Of a stretch of 64,000 bases of DNA, positions 31,275-39,561 are shown in pieces (the first letter of the stretch is position 1; each line of letters starts with the position of its first letter). The stretch is from Crocinitomicaceae bacterium. GTDB lineage: Bacteria > Bacteroidota > Bacteroidia > Flavobacteriales_D > Crocinitomicaceae. The position numbers and the translations under genes were made by a program. The notes below the pieces were generated by a model. It saw only the letters and a program-made list of their open reading frames with translations, ran no database searches and had not been told where the DNA came from. The stretch lies in contig JADJGJ010000005.1 of the NCBI GenBank assembly GCA_016708105.1, forward strand, positions 26,526 to 90,525, read 5' to 3'.

Positions 31275-31805
31275 TCACTTTTTGCGCAGCTTGCGATACA
31301 CTTGTATTGCAATCATCAACGCAATGGCAACCCCAATAAAACCAAGCGTACCATAAACCCAGTTGAGGCTGCTTTTCATCACAATTAAAAATACAATGGC
31401 CACCAGAAAAAGGGTTGCAACCTCGTTCCATATTCTAAAAAAACCTGAACTGTAGTTGTGCTCACCTCCTTGCAATTTATTGAACATAACATGACAAATG
31501 ATTTGATAGACCAGCAGACCAAAAACAAAACTGAGTTTAATGTGCATGAAAGGCATTTTCAAAAAAACGGGATTAAGATAAAGTAACCAAGGCCCAAAAA
31601 TCAACGTGAGAATGCATGACGGCCATGTGATACCATACCATAACCTGCGCGCCATTAATTTATATTGTGGTTCAAGCACTGCGCGTTCTTGTTCTGTTTT
31701 ATGCTTTGCCTCGGTTTGATAAACAAATAGCCTAACAATATTAAACAAACCCGCAAACCAGGTTACAATAAAAATAATATGCAGTGAAAGAATGGTTTGG
31801 TACAT
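31275..31805 (-). CDS. hemJ: Protoporphyrinogen IX oxidase HemJ
   Basis: A 176-residue membrane protein of the HemJ/CopD-like family, which oxidises protoporphyrinogen IX to protoporphyrin IX in haem synthesis. The N-terminal helix carries HIIFIVTWFAGLF with the conserved histidine (H9), followed by RLFVYQTEA. Four to five transmembrane helices fit the family. The start ATG overlaps the nadD stop by one base (TAATG), so it is translationally coupled in the gmk-nadD-hemJ unit. Confidence 0.9.
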   Translation of the reverse strand: MYQTILSLHIIFIVTWFAGLFNIVRLFVYQTEAKHKTEQERAVLEPQYKLMARRLWYGITWPSCILTLIFGPWLLYLNPVFLKMPFMHIKLSFVFGLLVYQIICHVMFNKLQGGEHNYSSGFFRIWNEVATLFLVAIVFLIVMKSSLNWVYGTLGFIGVAIALMIAIQVYRKLRKK

Positions 31806-32392
31806 TATTTATAAAAGTTCATTTCATCAATATATTTTAACACGGGTTCACTGAGCAGGTAACGCACGTCTTTACGATCTTTGATAGCTGACCGAATAAA
31901 GGTAGATGATAAATTCATAACCGGCGCTTGTATCATTTTTATACGTGCGTGTTCTGTCATGTTTTTTGAGTCATTTTCATTTTCCTGAACAACGCGTGGG
32001 TAAACGTACAAATCATAATTTTCAAGTATGTATTCATAGTTGCGCCACTTGTGAATGGTGCGCAAATTATCTTCTCCCATAATCAAACTGAAAATAATTT
32101 TTGGATATTTTTCTTTCAATGCCTGCAAAGTAAGAACAGTGTAAGATGGTTTTGGCAAATCAAATTCTATTTTGGAGACTTTTAGTTTTTGATTGTCTTC
32201 AACTGCCAGTTCTACCATGGCAAGCCGGTGATGGTCAGTGAGCAGGTTATTTTTATCTTTCAAGGGATTATGCGGCGATACAACAAACCACACTTCATTC
32301 AAATCACTATAATTTGCCATGTGATTTGCAATGATCAAATGACCAATATGAATAGGGTTAAAGGTGCCAAAATATAAACCTACTTTTTTCAT
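31805..32392 (-). CDS. nadD: Nicotinate-nucleotide adenylyltransferase
   Basis: A 195-residue cytosolic enzyme that joins nicotinate mononucleotide and ATP to form deamido-NAD in NAD synthesis. The nucleotidyltransferase signature GTFNPIHIGH is at 9-18, with the HIGH motif at 15-18. The second signature SSTFIRSAI is near the C-terminus. Its ATG overlaps the gmk TGA by four bases, and its own stop overlaps the hemJ start. Length and motifs are standard. Confidence 0.96.
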   Translation of the reverse strand: MKKVGLYFGTFNPIHIGHLIIANHMANYSDLNEVWFVVSPHNPLKDKNNLLTDHHRLAMVELAVEDNQKLKVSKIEFDLPKPSYTVLTLQALKEKYPKIIFSLIMGEDNLRTIHKWRNYEYILENYDLYVYPRVVQENENDSKNMTEHARIKMIQAPVMNLSSTFIRSAIKDRKDVRYLLSEPVLKYIDEMNFYK

Positions 32393-32967
32393 TTTTGAAT
32401 AAAGTCTAAGGCAATTTGTTTTGCTTCAAGACATGCGTTTTCAAGGTTATCATTGAGTAAAATGCGGTCAAAAAAATCAGCACGGCTTAGTTCGCGATTA
32501 GCCTTTTCAATACGCATCTTGATGTTTTCTTCTGATTCGGTTCTTCTGTTTCTTAACCGTTGTTCAAGTACAAAAAGTGAAGGTGGTTTGATGAAAACAG
32601 ATAAAGATTTATCTCCAAAGATTTTTTTCAGATTTATTCCGCCCTCAGCATCAACATCAAATACAACAATCTTTCCTGCAGCCCAACTTTTTTCAATTTC
32701 TGATTTTAAGGTGCCGTAGAAATTGTCTTTATACACCTCTTGCCATTCAACAAATTCATCATTGGCAATTTTTTTCTTGAATTCTTCTACGCTGAAATAG
32801 TGATAATCAACACCGGGAATTTCCCTACCTCTTGGTTCACGGCTACAAGCTGATACTGAAAATGAAAGCTGTGGAATTTCACGTAGCAGAAAATGCACAA
32901 TGGTAGTTTTTCCCGCTCCGCTGGGGGCTGAGAAGATGATACATTTTCCTTCTGTTGAACTGTTCAT
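32389..32967 (-). CDS. gmk: Guanylate kinase
   Basis: A 192-residue cytosolic enzyme phosphorylating GMP to GDP. The P-loop SAPSGAGKTT lies at 13-22. The GMP-binding part includes SFSVSACSREPRGREIPGVD, and the Gmk motif DVDAEGG follows. The ATG at 32967 is chosen: an upstream start at 33018 would place the -7 promoter element inside the coding region. First gene of the gmk-nadD-hemJ operon. Confidence 0.96.
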   Translation of the reverse strand: MNSSTEGKCIIFSAPSGAGKTTIVHFLLREIPQLSFSVSACSREPRGREIPGVDYHYFSVEEFKKKIANDEFVEWQEVYKDNFYGTLKSEIEKSWAAGKIVVFDVDAEGGINLKKIFGDKSLSVFIKPPSLFVLEQRLRNRRTESEENIKMRIEKANRELSRADFFDRILLNDNLENACLEAKQIALDFIQK

Positions 32968-32994
32968 TTTTGCTGCCTGTTTGCTGATATTAGA

Positions 32995-33002
32995 CAAAGA
33001 TA
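32995..33002 (-). promoter_or_regulatory. Bacteroidota -7 promoter element (minus)
   Basis: TATCTTTG on the minus strand, 28 bp before the gmk ATG at 32967. It drives the gmk-nadD-hemJ operon and decides between the two possible gmk starts. Confidence 0.6.
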
Positions 33003-33118
33003 GGTATTTCACACGCAATTCAGGTTAGGGTGAGAATTTGAGTAACTAATTTCTAACTGCTTACACTATAGAAATTCAGGTCATTCTTTTTTAATAAATT
33101 AGCAAAAAAAATACGCTC

Positions 33119-33649
33119 ATGACAGATCAGGATTTCATTCGCATGTTCAAACGGTCAGGCACAAAAATGCTAATCATCGGTGCTTCTATTTTTCTGTTTG
33201 GAATTTTTTTAATCTGGTTGGTTGCATCAGGTGCTGATAGTGAAATGGAACCCGGCTCAGGCACTGCTATTGCTATGTGGATTTTTGGCAGTATTGTCGC
33301 CTTATTAGGTGTTTTGATGATTGCTTTACCGCTGGCTTCCGGTGCACGGATTAGAAACGGAAAACATAAACTTATCAATGCAATTTTACAGCAAGATACC
33401 GGATATGCGCTGTGGATATATGAACATGTAATCCGCGTGAAATCAGGTCCGGCGTCAAATACAAATCATCAGATTTGGATTATGGCTCGTGATAAAAAAC
33501 AATATCAACTGGGTTGTAAAAAAGCCAAAGTGGCTGATGTGATTTCGTATCTTTCCGGCAAATTCCCTGAGGCAATTCTAGGACATTCACCTGAGTTGGA
33601 AAGCCAGTATCATCAGAAGTTAAGAGACATTGAAGCCGACAAAAAATAG
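33119..33649 (+). CDS. Two-helix membrane protein of unknown function
   Basis: A 176-residue protein with two hydrophobic helices, near residues 17-37 and 50-74, joined by a short acidic loop. A cytosolic-looking domain of about 100 residues follows. It is not related in any obvious way to the other two-helix protein at 18483. The family is not recognised. Confidence 0.6.
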   Translation: MTDQDFIRMFKRSGTKMLIIGASIFLFGIFLIWLVASGADSEMEPGSGTAIAMWIFGSIVALLGVLMIALPLASGARIRNGKHKLINAILQQDTGYALWIYEHVIRVKSGPASNTNHQIWIMARDKKQYQLGCKKAKVADVISYLSGKFPEAILGHSPELESQYHQKLRDIEADKK

Positions 33650-33731
33650 TTGCTCCGTAACAAATAATAAGTATCCCCAATTTATTCCTCAAACCTGGTT
33701 AATCACGCTGGTAATTGCTTACCTTTAGTTC

Positions 33732-34277
33732 GTGGTGAAACGATTATTTGATATGATGGGTGCCTTGGTATTACTTCTATGCGTATTACCTGTCATTGCC
33801 TTTGCAGCTATGACCATTCTGATTTTTGATCAACAAAATCCTCTATTTACACAAACGCGCTTAGGCAAGTTTAAAAAGACTTTTCGCATTTTAAAATTGC
33901 GCACCATGAAAAATAATCAAGTCACTCATTTGGGAGGTGTTTTACGCAGAACAGGCATAGATGAATTACCCCAACTATTCCATGTCATTGCCGGCAAGAT
34001 GAGTTTTGTTGGCCCTCGACCATTAACGCAGGCTGATGTTGAACGACTAAACTGGAATGACACCTATCATCAAACCCGATGGTCAGTGGCTCCCGGTCTT
34101 ACCGGTCTTGCACAGCTTTCTCCTGTTTGCAATAAAAAAATGAGCTGGTTTCTTGATATGAAATATTGCCTCTGCAGATCATTTAGTTTGGATTTAAAAA
34201 TTATCATGGCATCAGCGATTATACCGTTTATTGGAAAACAAAAAACCATTCGCTGGTTTCATACAAAACGCGCATGA
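33732..34277 (+). CDS. Undecaprenyl-phosphate sugar transferase (WcaJ-like)
   Basis: A 181-residue polyprenyl-phosphate sugar-1-phosphate transferase, the initiating enzyme for capsule, exopolysaccharide or O-antigen units. An N-terminal membrane segment ([17 protein letters not shown]) is followed by the bacterial sugar-transferase signatures [25 protein letters not shown] and APGLTGLAQ. It is the short monotopic form. The start is a GTG at 33732 (a second GTG follows at once). It overlaps the next gene by four bases (ATGA). No glycosyltransferase cluster surrounds it, so the product polymer is unknown. Confidence 0.88.
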   Translation: MVKRLFDMMGALVLLLCVLPVIAFAAMTILIFDQQNPLFTQTRLGKFKKTFRILKLRTMKNNQVTHLGGVLRRTGIDELPQLFHVIAGKMSFVGPRPLTQADVERLNWNDTYHQTRWSVAPGLTGLAQLSPVCNKKMSWFLDMKYCLCRSFSLDLKIIMASAIIPFIGKQKTIRWFHTKRA

Positions 34278-35290
34278 AAGTACTAGTTAACGGAATAGGA
34301 AATATAGGATCAACGCTGCTTGCTTTGCTTGTGAAGTATCAGCTTGATTTTGGTATTTCACAAATCTACGCCAACAAAAACAGCATTCAACCTTGGCATG
34401 AACCTGAGCTGAATTATCTGCGCAGTTTGGGTGTATGTATATCATCTTCTCAAAAAAATAAATCTGATTTTTTATTGCAGGATATTTTACCTGAAATGCA
34501 TTTTATTTTTGATTGCGGAGCCAATGGATCAGGGTTAAAAAATAAAAATAACTACATGCAATTACCGAATTTAAAAGGTGTTGTTGCACAGGGCAGTGAA
34601 AAAGGATTCGGCGTTTCATTCATGTCAGGTATCGGTAATGATTTATTGTTGAATGAAAAATATATTCATGTAGTTTCATGTAATACACATGGTACTGCTG
34701 CAATTTTAAAAACATTTTGCGGTGGTGAGTTGACTAATCTCAAACAAGGTGATTTTGTTGTAGTAAGACGTTCAGAAGATATCGGAAATCATGAGCGCCT
34801 TGTGAGTGCCAATGTGGTAGCCCGTCATTTGAATTCTAGAATTGGAACCCATCACGCTATTGACGTGGTAGATATGTTTAGTCAGCAAAAAATTCTGTGT
34901 CCAATTACTTCTTCTGATATTACAACACCAAGTCAGTTATTACATGCTGTGAGATTTCATATTGAGTTTAAACAACCAATATCAGCAGATTATTTAACAA
35001 AATGTATTTGTGAAAATCCATATCTGGCAACAACAAAAAAATTTGATTCCAACGTGATTTTTGAACAGGGCAGAAGGTATGGTTTCAATGGTCGGATATT
35101 TTCACACGCTATTCTGGTGGCTGAAAATATGTTGCTGACTGAAAATTCTGTAAAAGGCTGGGCTTTTGTTCCGCAAGAAGGGAATACGATCTTGTCAAGT
35201 CTGCATGCCATGCTGATTAAATTATTGCCTGAAAAATCTGATGCAATCCTGCATAAACTTCAGCAGGAATTATTGAAGAAAACGTGGTAG
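34274..35290 (+). CDS. Archaeal-type GAPDH-like dehydrogenase
   Basis: A 338-residue protein with an N-terminal Rossmann fold (VNGIGNIGS, 6-13) and a likely catalytic cysteine in SCNTHGTAA (C136). This pattern is that of the class II (archaeal) glyceraldehyde-3-phosphate dehydrogenase branch, and the total length also fits. An RRSEDIGNHERL segment may help bind phosphate. Its ATG overlaps the sugar transferase stop, so the two are cotranslated. Since glycolytic GAPDH in Bacteroidota is normally the class I type, this copy may serve another aldehyde substrate. The family match is from motifs alone. Confidence 0.72.
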   Translation: MKVLVNGIGNIGSTLLALLVKYQLDFGISQIYANKNSIQPWHEPELNYLRSLGVCISSSQKNKSDFLLQDILPEMHFIFDCGANGSGLKNKNNYMQLPNLKGVVAQGSEKGFGVSFMSGIGNDLLLNEKYIHVVSCNTHGTAAILKTFCGGELTNLKQGDFVVVRRSEDIGNHERLVSANVVARHLNSRIGTHHAIDVVDMFSQQKILCPITSSDITTPSQLLHAVRFHIEFKQPISADYLTKCICENPYLATTKKFDSNVIFEQGRRYGFNGRIFSHAILVAENMLLTENSVKGWAFVPQEGNTILSSLHAMLIKLLPEKSDAILHKLQQELLKKTW

Positions 35291-35335
35291 TCTTAAAAGT
35301 AGGCGCAGGTCGCGACCTGCGCCTACTTTTAAGAC
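35290..35335. repeat. Perfect 46-bp palindrome (REP-like)
   Basis: Each 23-base arm is the exact reverse complement of the other, centred on CGCG at about 35312. It begins at the last base of the GAPDH-like stop codon. A degenerate further copy of the same sequence (CCTGCGCCTACTACC, then ACTTTTAAGACCTACGCC) runs to about 35375. It likely forms a strong hairpin and may end transcription without a T-run. Confidence 0.85.
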
Positions 35336-35446
35336 CTGCGCCTACTACCACTACTTTTAAGACCTACGCCTAATGCTACCTCTGTCGTTCTCAAACCCGG
35401 CATCTTGAAATTACTGACTTCGGGCTTAATGTCACCTTGACTTCAT

Positions 35447-35454
35447 TATATTTG
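35447..35454 (+). promoter_or_regulatory. Bacteroidota -7 promoter element
   Basis: TATATTTG, an exact TAnnTTTG match, 26 bp upstream of the kbl ATG at 35481. Confidence 0.6.
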
Positions 35455-35480
35455 TAATACATATCACAATTCAAATCCCT

Positions 35481-36671
35481 ATGTACGGAAAACTTCAAAA
35501 GCAATTACAAGATGAACTGGCTGCAATAAAAGAGGCAGGATTATATAAAAACGAACGCATCATAATCACCCCGCAAGGTGCGCAGGTTAAGGTAAGTACC
35601 GGTGAAGAGGTGATCATCATGTGTGCAAACAATTATCTTGGTTTATCATCACATCCAACGGTAATTGAAGGAGCAAAAAAAGCGTTAGAGACGCATGGAT
35701 ATGGTATGTCATCGGTTCGTTTTATTTGTGGAACACAGGACAATCATAAAGTGCTTGAGAAAAAAATATCTGATTTTCTGGGCATGGAAGACACCATACT
35801 TTACGCTGCAGCCTTTGATGCGAACGGCGGAGTTTTTGAACCCTTGTTCAATGAAGAAGATGCCATTATTTCTGATGAGTTGAATCACGCATCAATTATT
35901 GATGGAGTGCGTTTGTGTAAAGCGCAACGCTATCGTTACAAAAATTCTGACATGGCTGAATTGGAAGCGCATTTGAAAGACGCACAAAAATGCCGCAATC
36001 GTATTATTGTGACTGACGGAGTTTTCTCGATGGATGGTTATGTTGCAAAACTGAATGAAATTTGTAATCTCGCTGAAAAATATGATGCACTCGTCATGGT
36101 GGACGACAGCCATGCAACCGGCTTTATTGGAAAAACCGGCAGGGGCACACATGAATATCACAACGTGATGGGGCGGGTTGATATTATCACTTCAACACTT
36201 GGTAAAGCCTTAGGCGGTGCCATGGGTGGTTTTACTTCGGGCAAAAAAGAAATCATTGATATGCTGCGTCAACGTTCACGCCCGTATTTATTTTCTAATT
36301 CGCTTTCACCGGTAATTGTTGGTGCTTCTATCGCAGTGTTTGATATGTTAAGTGCGACCACTGAATTGCGTGATAAATTGGAAGCAAATATCAAACACTT
36401 TAAAGCAGGAATTAAAAAAGCCGGTCTTGAAATTCGCGAAGGTGATTCGGCCATTGTGCCTGTAATGTTATATGATGCCAAGGTAGCGCAAGAATTTGCG
36501 AACAGATTATTGAAAGAAGGAATTTATGCTATAGGATTTTTCTACCCGGTGGTGCCAAAAGGACTTGCCCGCATTCGGGTACAAATTTCTGCCGCACATT
36601 CTTTTGATCAACTTGATCGCGCGGTGGCTGCTTTTGAAAAGATTGGCAAAGAGTTGGGAGTGGTGAAGTAA
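35481..36671 (+). CDS. kbl: 2-amino-3-ketobutyrate CoA ligase
   Basis: A 396-residue pyridoxal-phosphate enzyme of the alpha-oxoamine synthase family. With threonine dehydrogenase it converts threonine to glycine and acetyl-CoA. The PLP lysine is K242 in [10 protein letters not shown]. Other family features are [23 protein letters not shown] and [11 protein letters not shown]. The length matches E. coli Kbl. No threonine dehydrogenase gene lies next to it. A small secreted-protein gene begins 13 bp downstream. Confidence 0.94.
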   Translation: MYGKLQKQLQDELAAIKEAGLYKNERIIITPQGAQVKVSTGEEVIIMCANNYLGLSSHPTVIEGAKKALETHGYGMSSVRFICGTQDNHKVLEKKISDFLGMEDTILYAAAFDANGGVFEPLFNEEDAIISDELNHASIIDGVRLCKAQRYRYKNSDMAELEAHLKDAQKCRNRIIVTDGVFSMDGYVAKLNEICNLAEKYDALVMVDDSHATGFIGKTGRGTHEYHNVMGRVDIITSTLGKALGGAMGGFTSGKKEIIDMLRQRSRPYLFSNSLSPVIVGASIAVFDMLSATTELRDKLEANIKHFKAGIKKAGLEIREGDSAIVPVMLYDAKVAQEFANRLLKEGIYAIGFFYPVVPKGLARIRVQISAAHSFDQLDRAVAAFEKIGKELGVVK

Positions 36672-36684
36672 TCATGGTCGTTTT

Positions 36685-37230
36685 ATGAAAGGAATTATTT
36701 TTTTCTCGTTCACACTTGCGTTGTGTGGAAATATTTTTTCGCAGATAGAATTTATAGAATGTAACTATCGTGTATTGGCTAAACCCGTTAGTGACCTTTC
36801 TGACTCTTCCATGATTGTTGGGAATTTTGATCCTGATAGTAATTTGGATACCATCATTGCTGTGAAAAATAAATCTGGACAAACAGGTTTTATGATTTAC
36901 ACACATGAGAAATCAACAGTTGTTGCAGCGGGTTCCTTCACGGAAGTTGGAGTTAAATACGGAAAAAAAATAATTGATCCTACAGATATTCAAAGCATTC
37001 ATTTTGACAGTTGGGAATTTGTCTCCAAGTTATCCATTATGGAGGATAAACACAAAAAGGGTACACCCGTGCTGGCAGTTGATGCGGTGCGCGATCATTT
37101 CAAGAAGTTGAAAATAACTCCTGATTCTGATGTGCTGGTGTTGACCTGGGCGTATGAAAATTTATTTTGCTTTTTTTATATCAATGGAATTTTGTTTATG
37201 GCAGAGATTTACAATCCGGTGATGGAATAA
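36685..37230 (+). CDS. Small secreted protein of unknown function
   Basis: A 181-residue protein with a signal peptide (MKGIIFFSFTLALCGNIFSQ). The mature part is alpha/beta-like with no recognised motif. It ends immediately before the BrkB-family start (no gap), so the two are coupled, and it follows kbl by 13 bp. All three could form one transcript. Confidence 0.55.
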   Translation: MKGIIFFSFTLALCGNIFSQIEFIECNYRVLAKPVSDLSDSSMIVGNFDPDSNLDTIIAVKNKSGQTGFMIYTHEKSTVVAAGSFTEVGVKYGKKIIDPTDIQSIHFDSWEFVSKLSIMEDKHKKGTPVLAVDAVRDHFKKLKITPDSDVLVLTWAYENLFCFFYINGILFMAEIYNPVME

Positions 37231-38223
37231 ATGATGAAAACTCTTGCTAATAAATTAGCCCGTCTCATTCGACTAATAAGGGTATTATTAATGAGATATG
37301 CCATGCGCATAACGCGCAAATTGGTTTTACCCGGTTTTGAAGGATTGTCTTTGTGGGAGGTGCTTTTTTTCTTTGTGTGGTCATTAAAAAAAGGATTGAT
37401 CACTCAGCGTGCAGCAGCACTTTCATACAATTTCTTTCTTGCCATGGTGCCCTTCGGCTTGTTGCTTGTGGTGCTGAGTGCCTATCTTCCTTTTTTTGAT
37501 ATTGAGCAGGATATCGTTCCTATTCTTGCCGGGTTTATTCCGCAACAATTGGTAGAGAATTTTTTGCAGAGTATGCATGAGTTTGAAAATTCCAGTGTGA
37601 GTTCATGGTTATCGTTTGGGTTTTTGCTTTCCATCTATTTTGCCAGCAACGGTTTTGTTGTTACCATCAATACCTTTAACGCTACAAAACAAAAAATCTC
37701 CCGCAGGAGAAAATGGTGGCAAGTTCGGTTAATCTCCATGGGTTTTGTTGTTGTTTTTTTAATTGGAATCATGATTAGCTTTTTCATTCTGCTTACTGAA
37801 AAGAGATTTCTCAATAACCTGGCAGATGCGAGTGCATTTGTGGATTCACATTACTATACAATCTTCATTATTCTCAACACGCTTTTCTTCACCGTAGTTT
37901 TATATTTTGCCATTGCGCTCATTTTTTATTTTGGTCCTGCAGCAAGAGGTACATTTAAGTTTTTTTCAGCAGGCGCTTCACTCACCACCGGAATGATACT
38001 TGCAATATCAATTGTCTATGTATATTACGTAAATGAGTTTGCCAAATACAATGAAATTTACGGCTCTATTGGCACCATCATGATTCTGCTTTTGTGGATT
38101 TATTTTGTATCAGTTTCATTGCTATTGGGTTTTGAACTTAATGCCAGCATACACGGGGCGCTTGCAAAGAAAAAACTTGATCAGTTGGAGGATATTAAAA
38201 CCAGGCAAGAGCACGCGTACTAA
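37231..38223 (+). CDS. YihY/BrkB-family membrane protein
   Basis: A 330-residue inner-membrane protein of the YihY/BrkB family. The family region SQRAAALSYNFFLAMVPFG-like (here TQRAAALSYNFFLA) starts the first helix. Five or six helices follow, with the conserved IYGSIGTIMILLLWIYF near 275-295. The family is found in nearly all bacteria; a transport role is suspected but not settled. It begins one base after the preceding stop. Confidence 0.9.
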   Translation: MMKTLANKLARLIRLIRVLLMRYAMRITRKLVLPGFEGLSLWEVLFFFVWSLKKGLITQRAAALSYNFFLAMVPFGLLLVVLSAYLPFFDIEQDIVPILAGFIPQQLVENFLQSMHEFENSSVSSWLSFGFLLSIYFASNGFVVTINTFNATKQKISRRRKWWQVRLISMGFVVVFLIGIMISFFILLTEKRFLNNLADASAFVDSHYYTIFIILNTLFFTVVLYFAIALIFYFGPAARGTFKFFSAGASLTTGMILAISIVYVYYVNEFAKYNEIYGSIGTIMILLLWIYFVSVSLLLGFELNASIHGALAKKKLDQLEDIKTRQEHAY

Positions 38224-38346
38224 TCCTACTTTTTTTTGGTCTTGTAACAATTAGTACAAAATATTATTCAGAAAAAAATTGGTTGAACAATGAGTCAATG
38301 GGTTCAAATTAAATTTGCCTTGAGATTTTTTTCTGCTCTCATTTTT

Positions 38347-38760
38347 CCTCCCCCTTAATCCCCCTCCAGAGGGGGAAAGCCACGGCACAATGGTTTCCGA
38401 AAAGTGTGAACTAGCGCTACTTCCTCTCTCTTGCGGAGAGAGGAAAGAGGAGAGAGGAAAAAGAACGTCATGGTATCTCCTCCCCCTTAATCCCCCTCCA
38501 GAGGGGGAAAGCCACGGCACAATGGTTTCCGAAAAGTGTGAACTAACGTCACTTCCTCTCTCTTGCGGAGAGAGGAAAGAGGAGTGAGGAAAAAAACGCA
38601 AGGGTTTCCGCAAAGTGCGTACTAACGTCACTTCCTCTCTCCTTGGGAGAGAGGAGAGAGGAGAGAAGGAAAGCCACGGCACAAGGGTTTCCGAAAAGTG
38701 TGAACTAGCGCTACTTCCTCTCTCTTGCGGAAAGAGGAGAGAGGAGAGAGGAAAAAAGCC
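38347..38760. repeat. Intergenic mosaic repeat cluster
   Basis: At least two long copies of a unit starting CCTCCCCCTTAATCCCCCTC at 38347 and 38479 (132 bp apart), followed by shorter copies near 38600 and 38670. Each holds small palindromes (CCCCCTC..GAGGGGG, CCTCTCTC..GAGAGAGG) and a shared stretch around GGTTTCCGAAAAGTGTGAACTA. Open frames across it are low-complexity artefacts. The flanks (38224-38346 and 38761-38794) hold no gene beyond the promoter of the YceI-like gene. Confidence 0.85.
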
Positions 38761-38761
38761 C

Positions 38762-38769
38762 TATCTTTG
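38762..38769 (+). promoter_or_regulatory. Bacteroidota -7 promoter element
   Basis: TATCTTTG, 25 bp upstream of the YceI-like ATG at 38795 and right at the edge of the repeat cluster. It shows that long upstream frames through the repeats are not coding. Confidence 0.6.
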
Positions 38770-38794
38770 CCCACCTAACCTAACAATTCTCACA

Positions 38795-39418
38795 ATGAAA
38801 AAAATCATCCTTCCCGGCATTTTTGCCATGTTGCTTGCCGCTTGTGGTGGTGGACAATCAACTGAAACTACAACTACTGATACTGTTGAAGTATGCACGT
38901 ATTCTTATGATTCATCAAGCACTCTGCTGACTTGGACAGCCTTTAAACTCACTGAAAAAATTGGTGTTAATGGTACGTTTGATCAAATTAATGTTACTGC
39001 CAAAGACAGTGCTGCTGATATGTTTGCCGTGCTCACCGGGGCAACATTTGAAATTCCGGTTGTTTCACTGAATTCTCAGGATGCAGGACGTGATACGAAA
39101 GTGAAAAACAGTTTTTTCGGCAATCTCGGACCAACGGAAAATATTACCGGATCTGTGATTTCATTGAATGCTGAATCTGCTCAGGTTTCAATTACCATGA
39201 ATGGTACAAGCAAAGAATATACTGGAGTAGTGACTGTAGAAGGTGAAAAAATTACCATGACGACAACTATTGATATTCTGGATTTCAATGGTCAAGTGGC
39301 TATTGATTCTTTAGGCGTGGTGTGTGAAGATAAACATACCGGACCTGACGGAATTAACAAGTTATGGAGCACGGTGGATATTGCTGTTTCAACAACGTTG
39401 CTAAAATCTTGCAAATAA
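38795..39418 (+). CDS. YceI-family lipoprotein
   Basis: A 207-residue lipoprotein with lipobox LLAAC (C17), then a low-complexity Thr-rich linker and a YceI domain. YceI proteins are lipocalin-like beta-barrels that bind polyisoprenoids or amides in the periplasm. Family features include LTWTAFKLTEKIGVNGTFD, SLNSQDAGRDTKVKNSFFG and MNGTSKEYTGVVTV. The ligand is unknown. The start at 38795 lies just downstream of the promoter; a longer frame from 38615 runs into the repeats and is rejected. Confidence 0.85.
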   Translation: MKKIILPGIFAMLLAACGGGQSTETTTTDTVEVCTYSYDSSSTLLTWTAFKLTEKIGVNGTFDQINVTAKDSAADMFAVLTGATFEIPVVSLNSQDAGRDTKVKNSFFGNLGPTENITGSVISLNAESAQVSITMNGTSKEYTGVVTVEGEKITMTTTIDILDFNGQVAIDSLGVVCEDKHTGPDGINKLWSTVDIAVSTTLLKSCK

Positions 39419-39561
39419 TTCACTTTCCTGTTTTTTTAATATTTGAAACAGGCTGAATAGAAAGTTCATGCTTTGAGTACACAATATTTTCAATAGTTTT
39501 GGGTTATTGTATCGTTTGGAATTCATCTGAACAAGATTTTTATTGAACGGTTAGCTTAAGT

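Noticed and set aside
38251..38682. Open frames across the repeat cluster (both strands)
   Set aside because: They are translations of palindromic intergenic repeats, low in complexity, and end at the promoter of the YceI-like gene.
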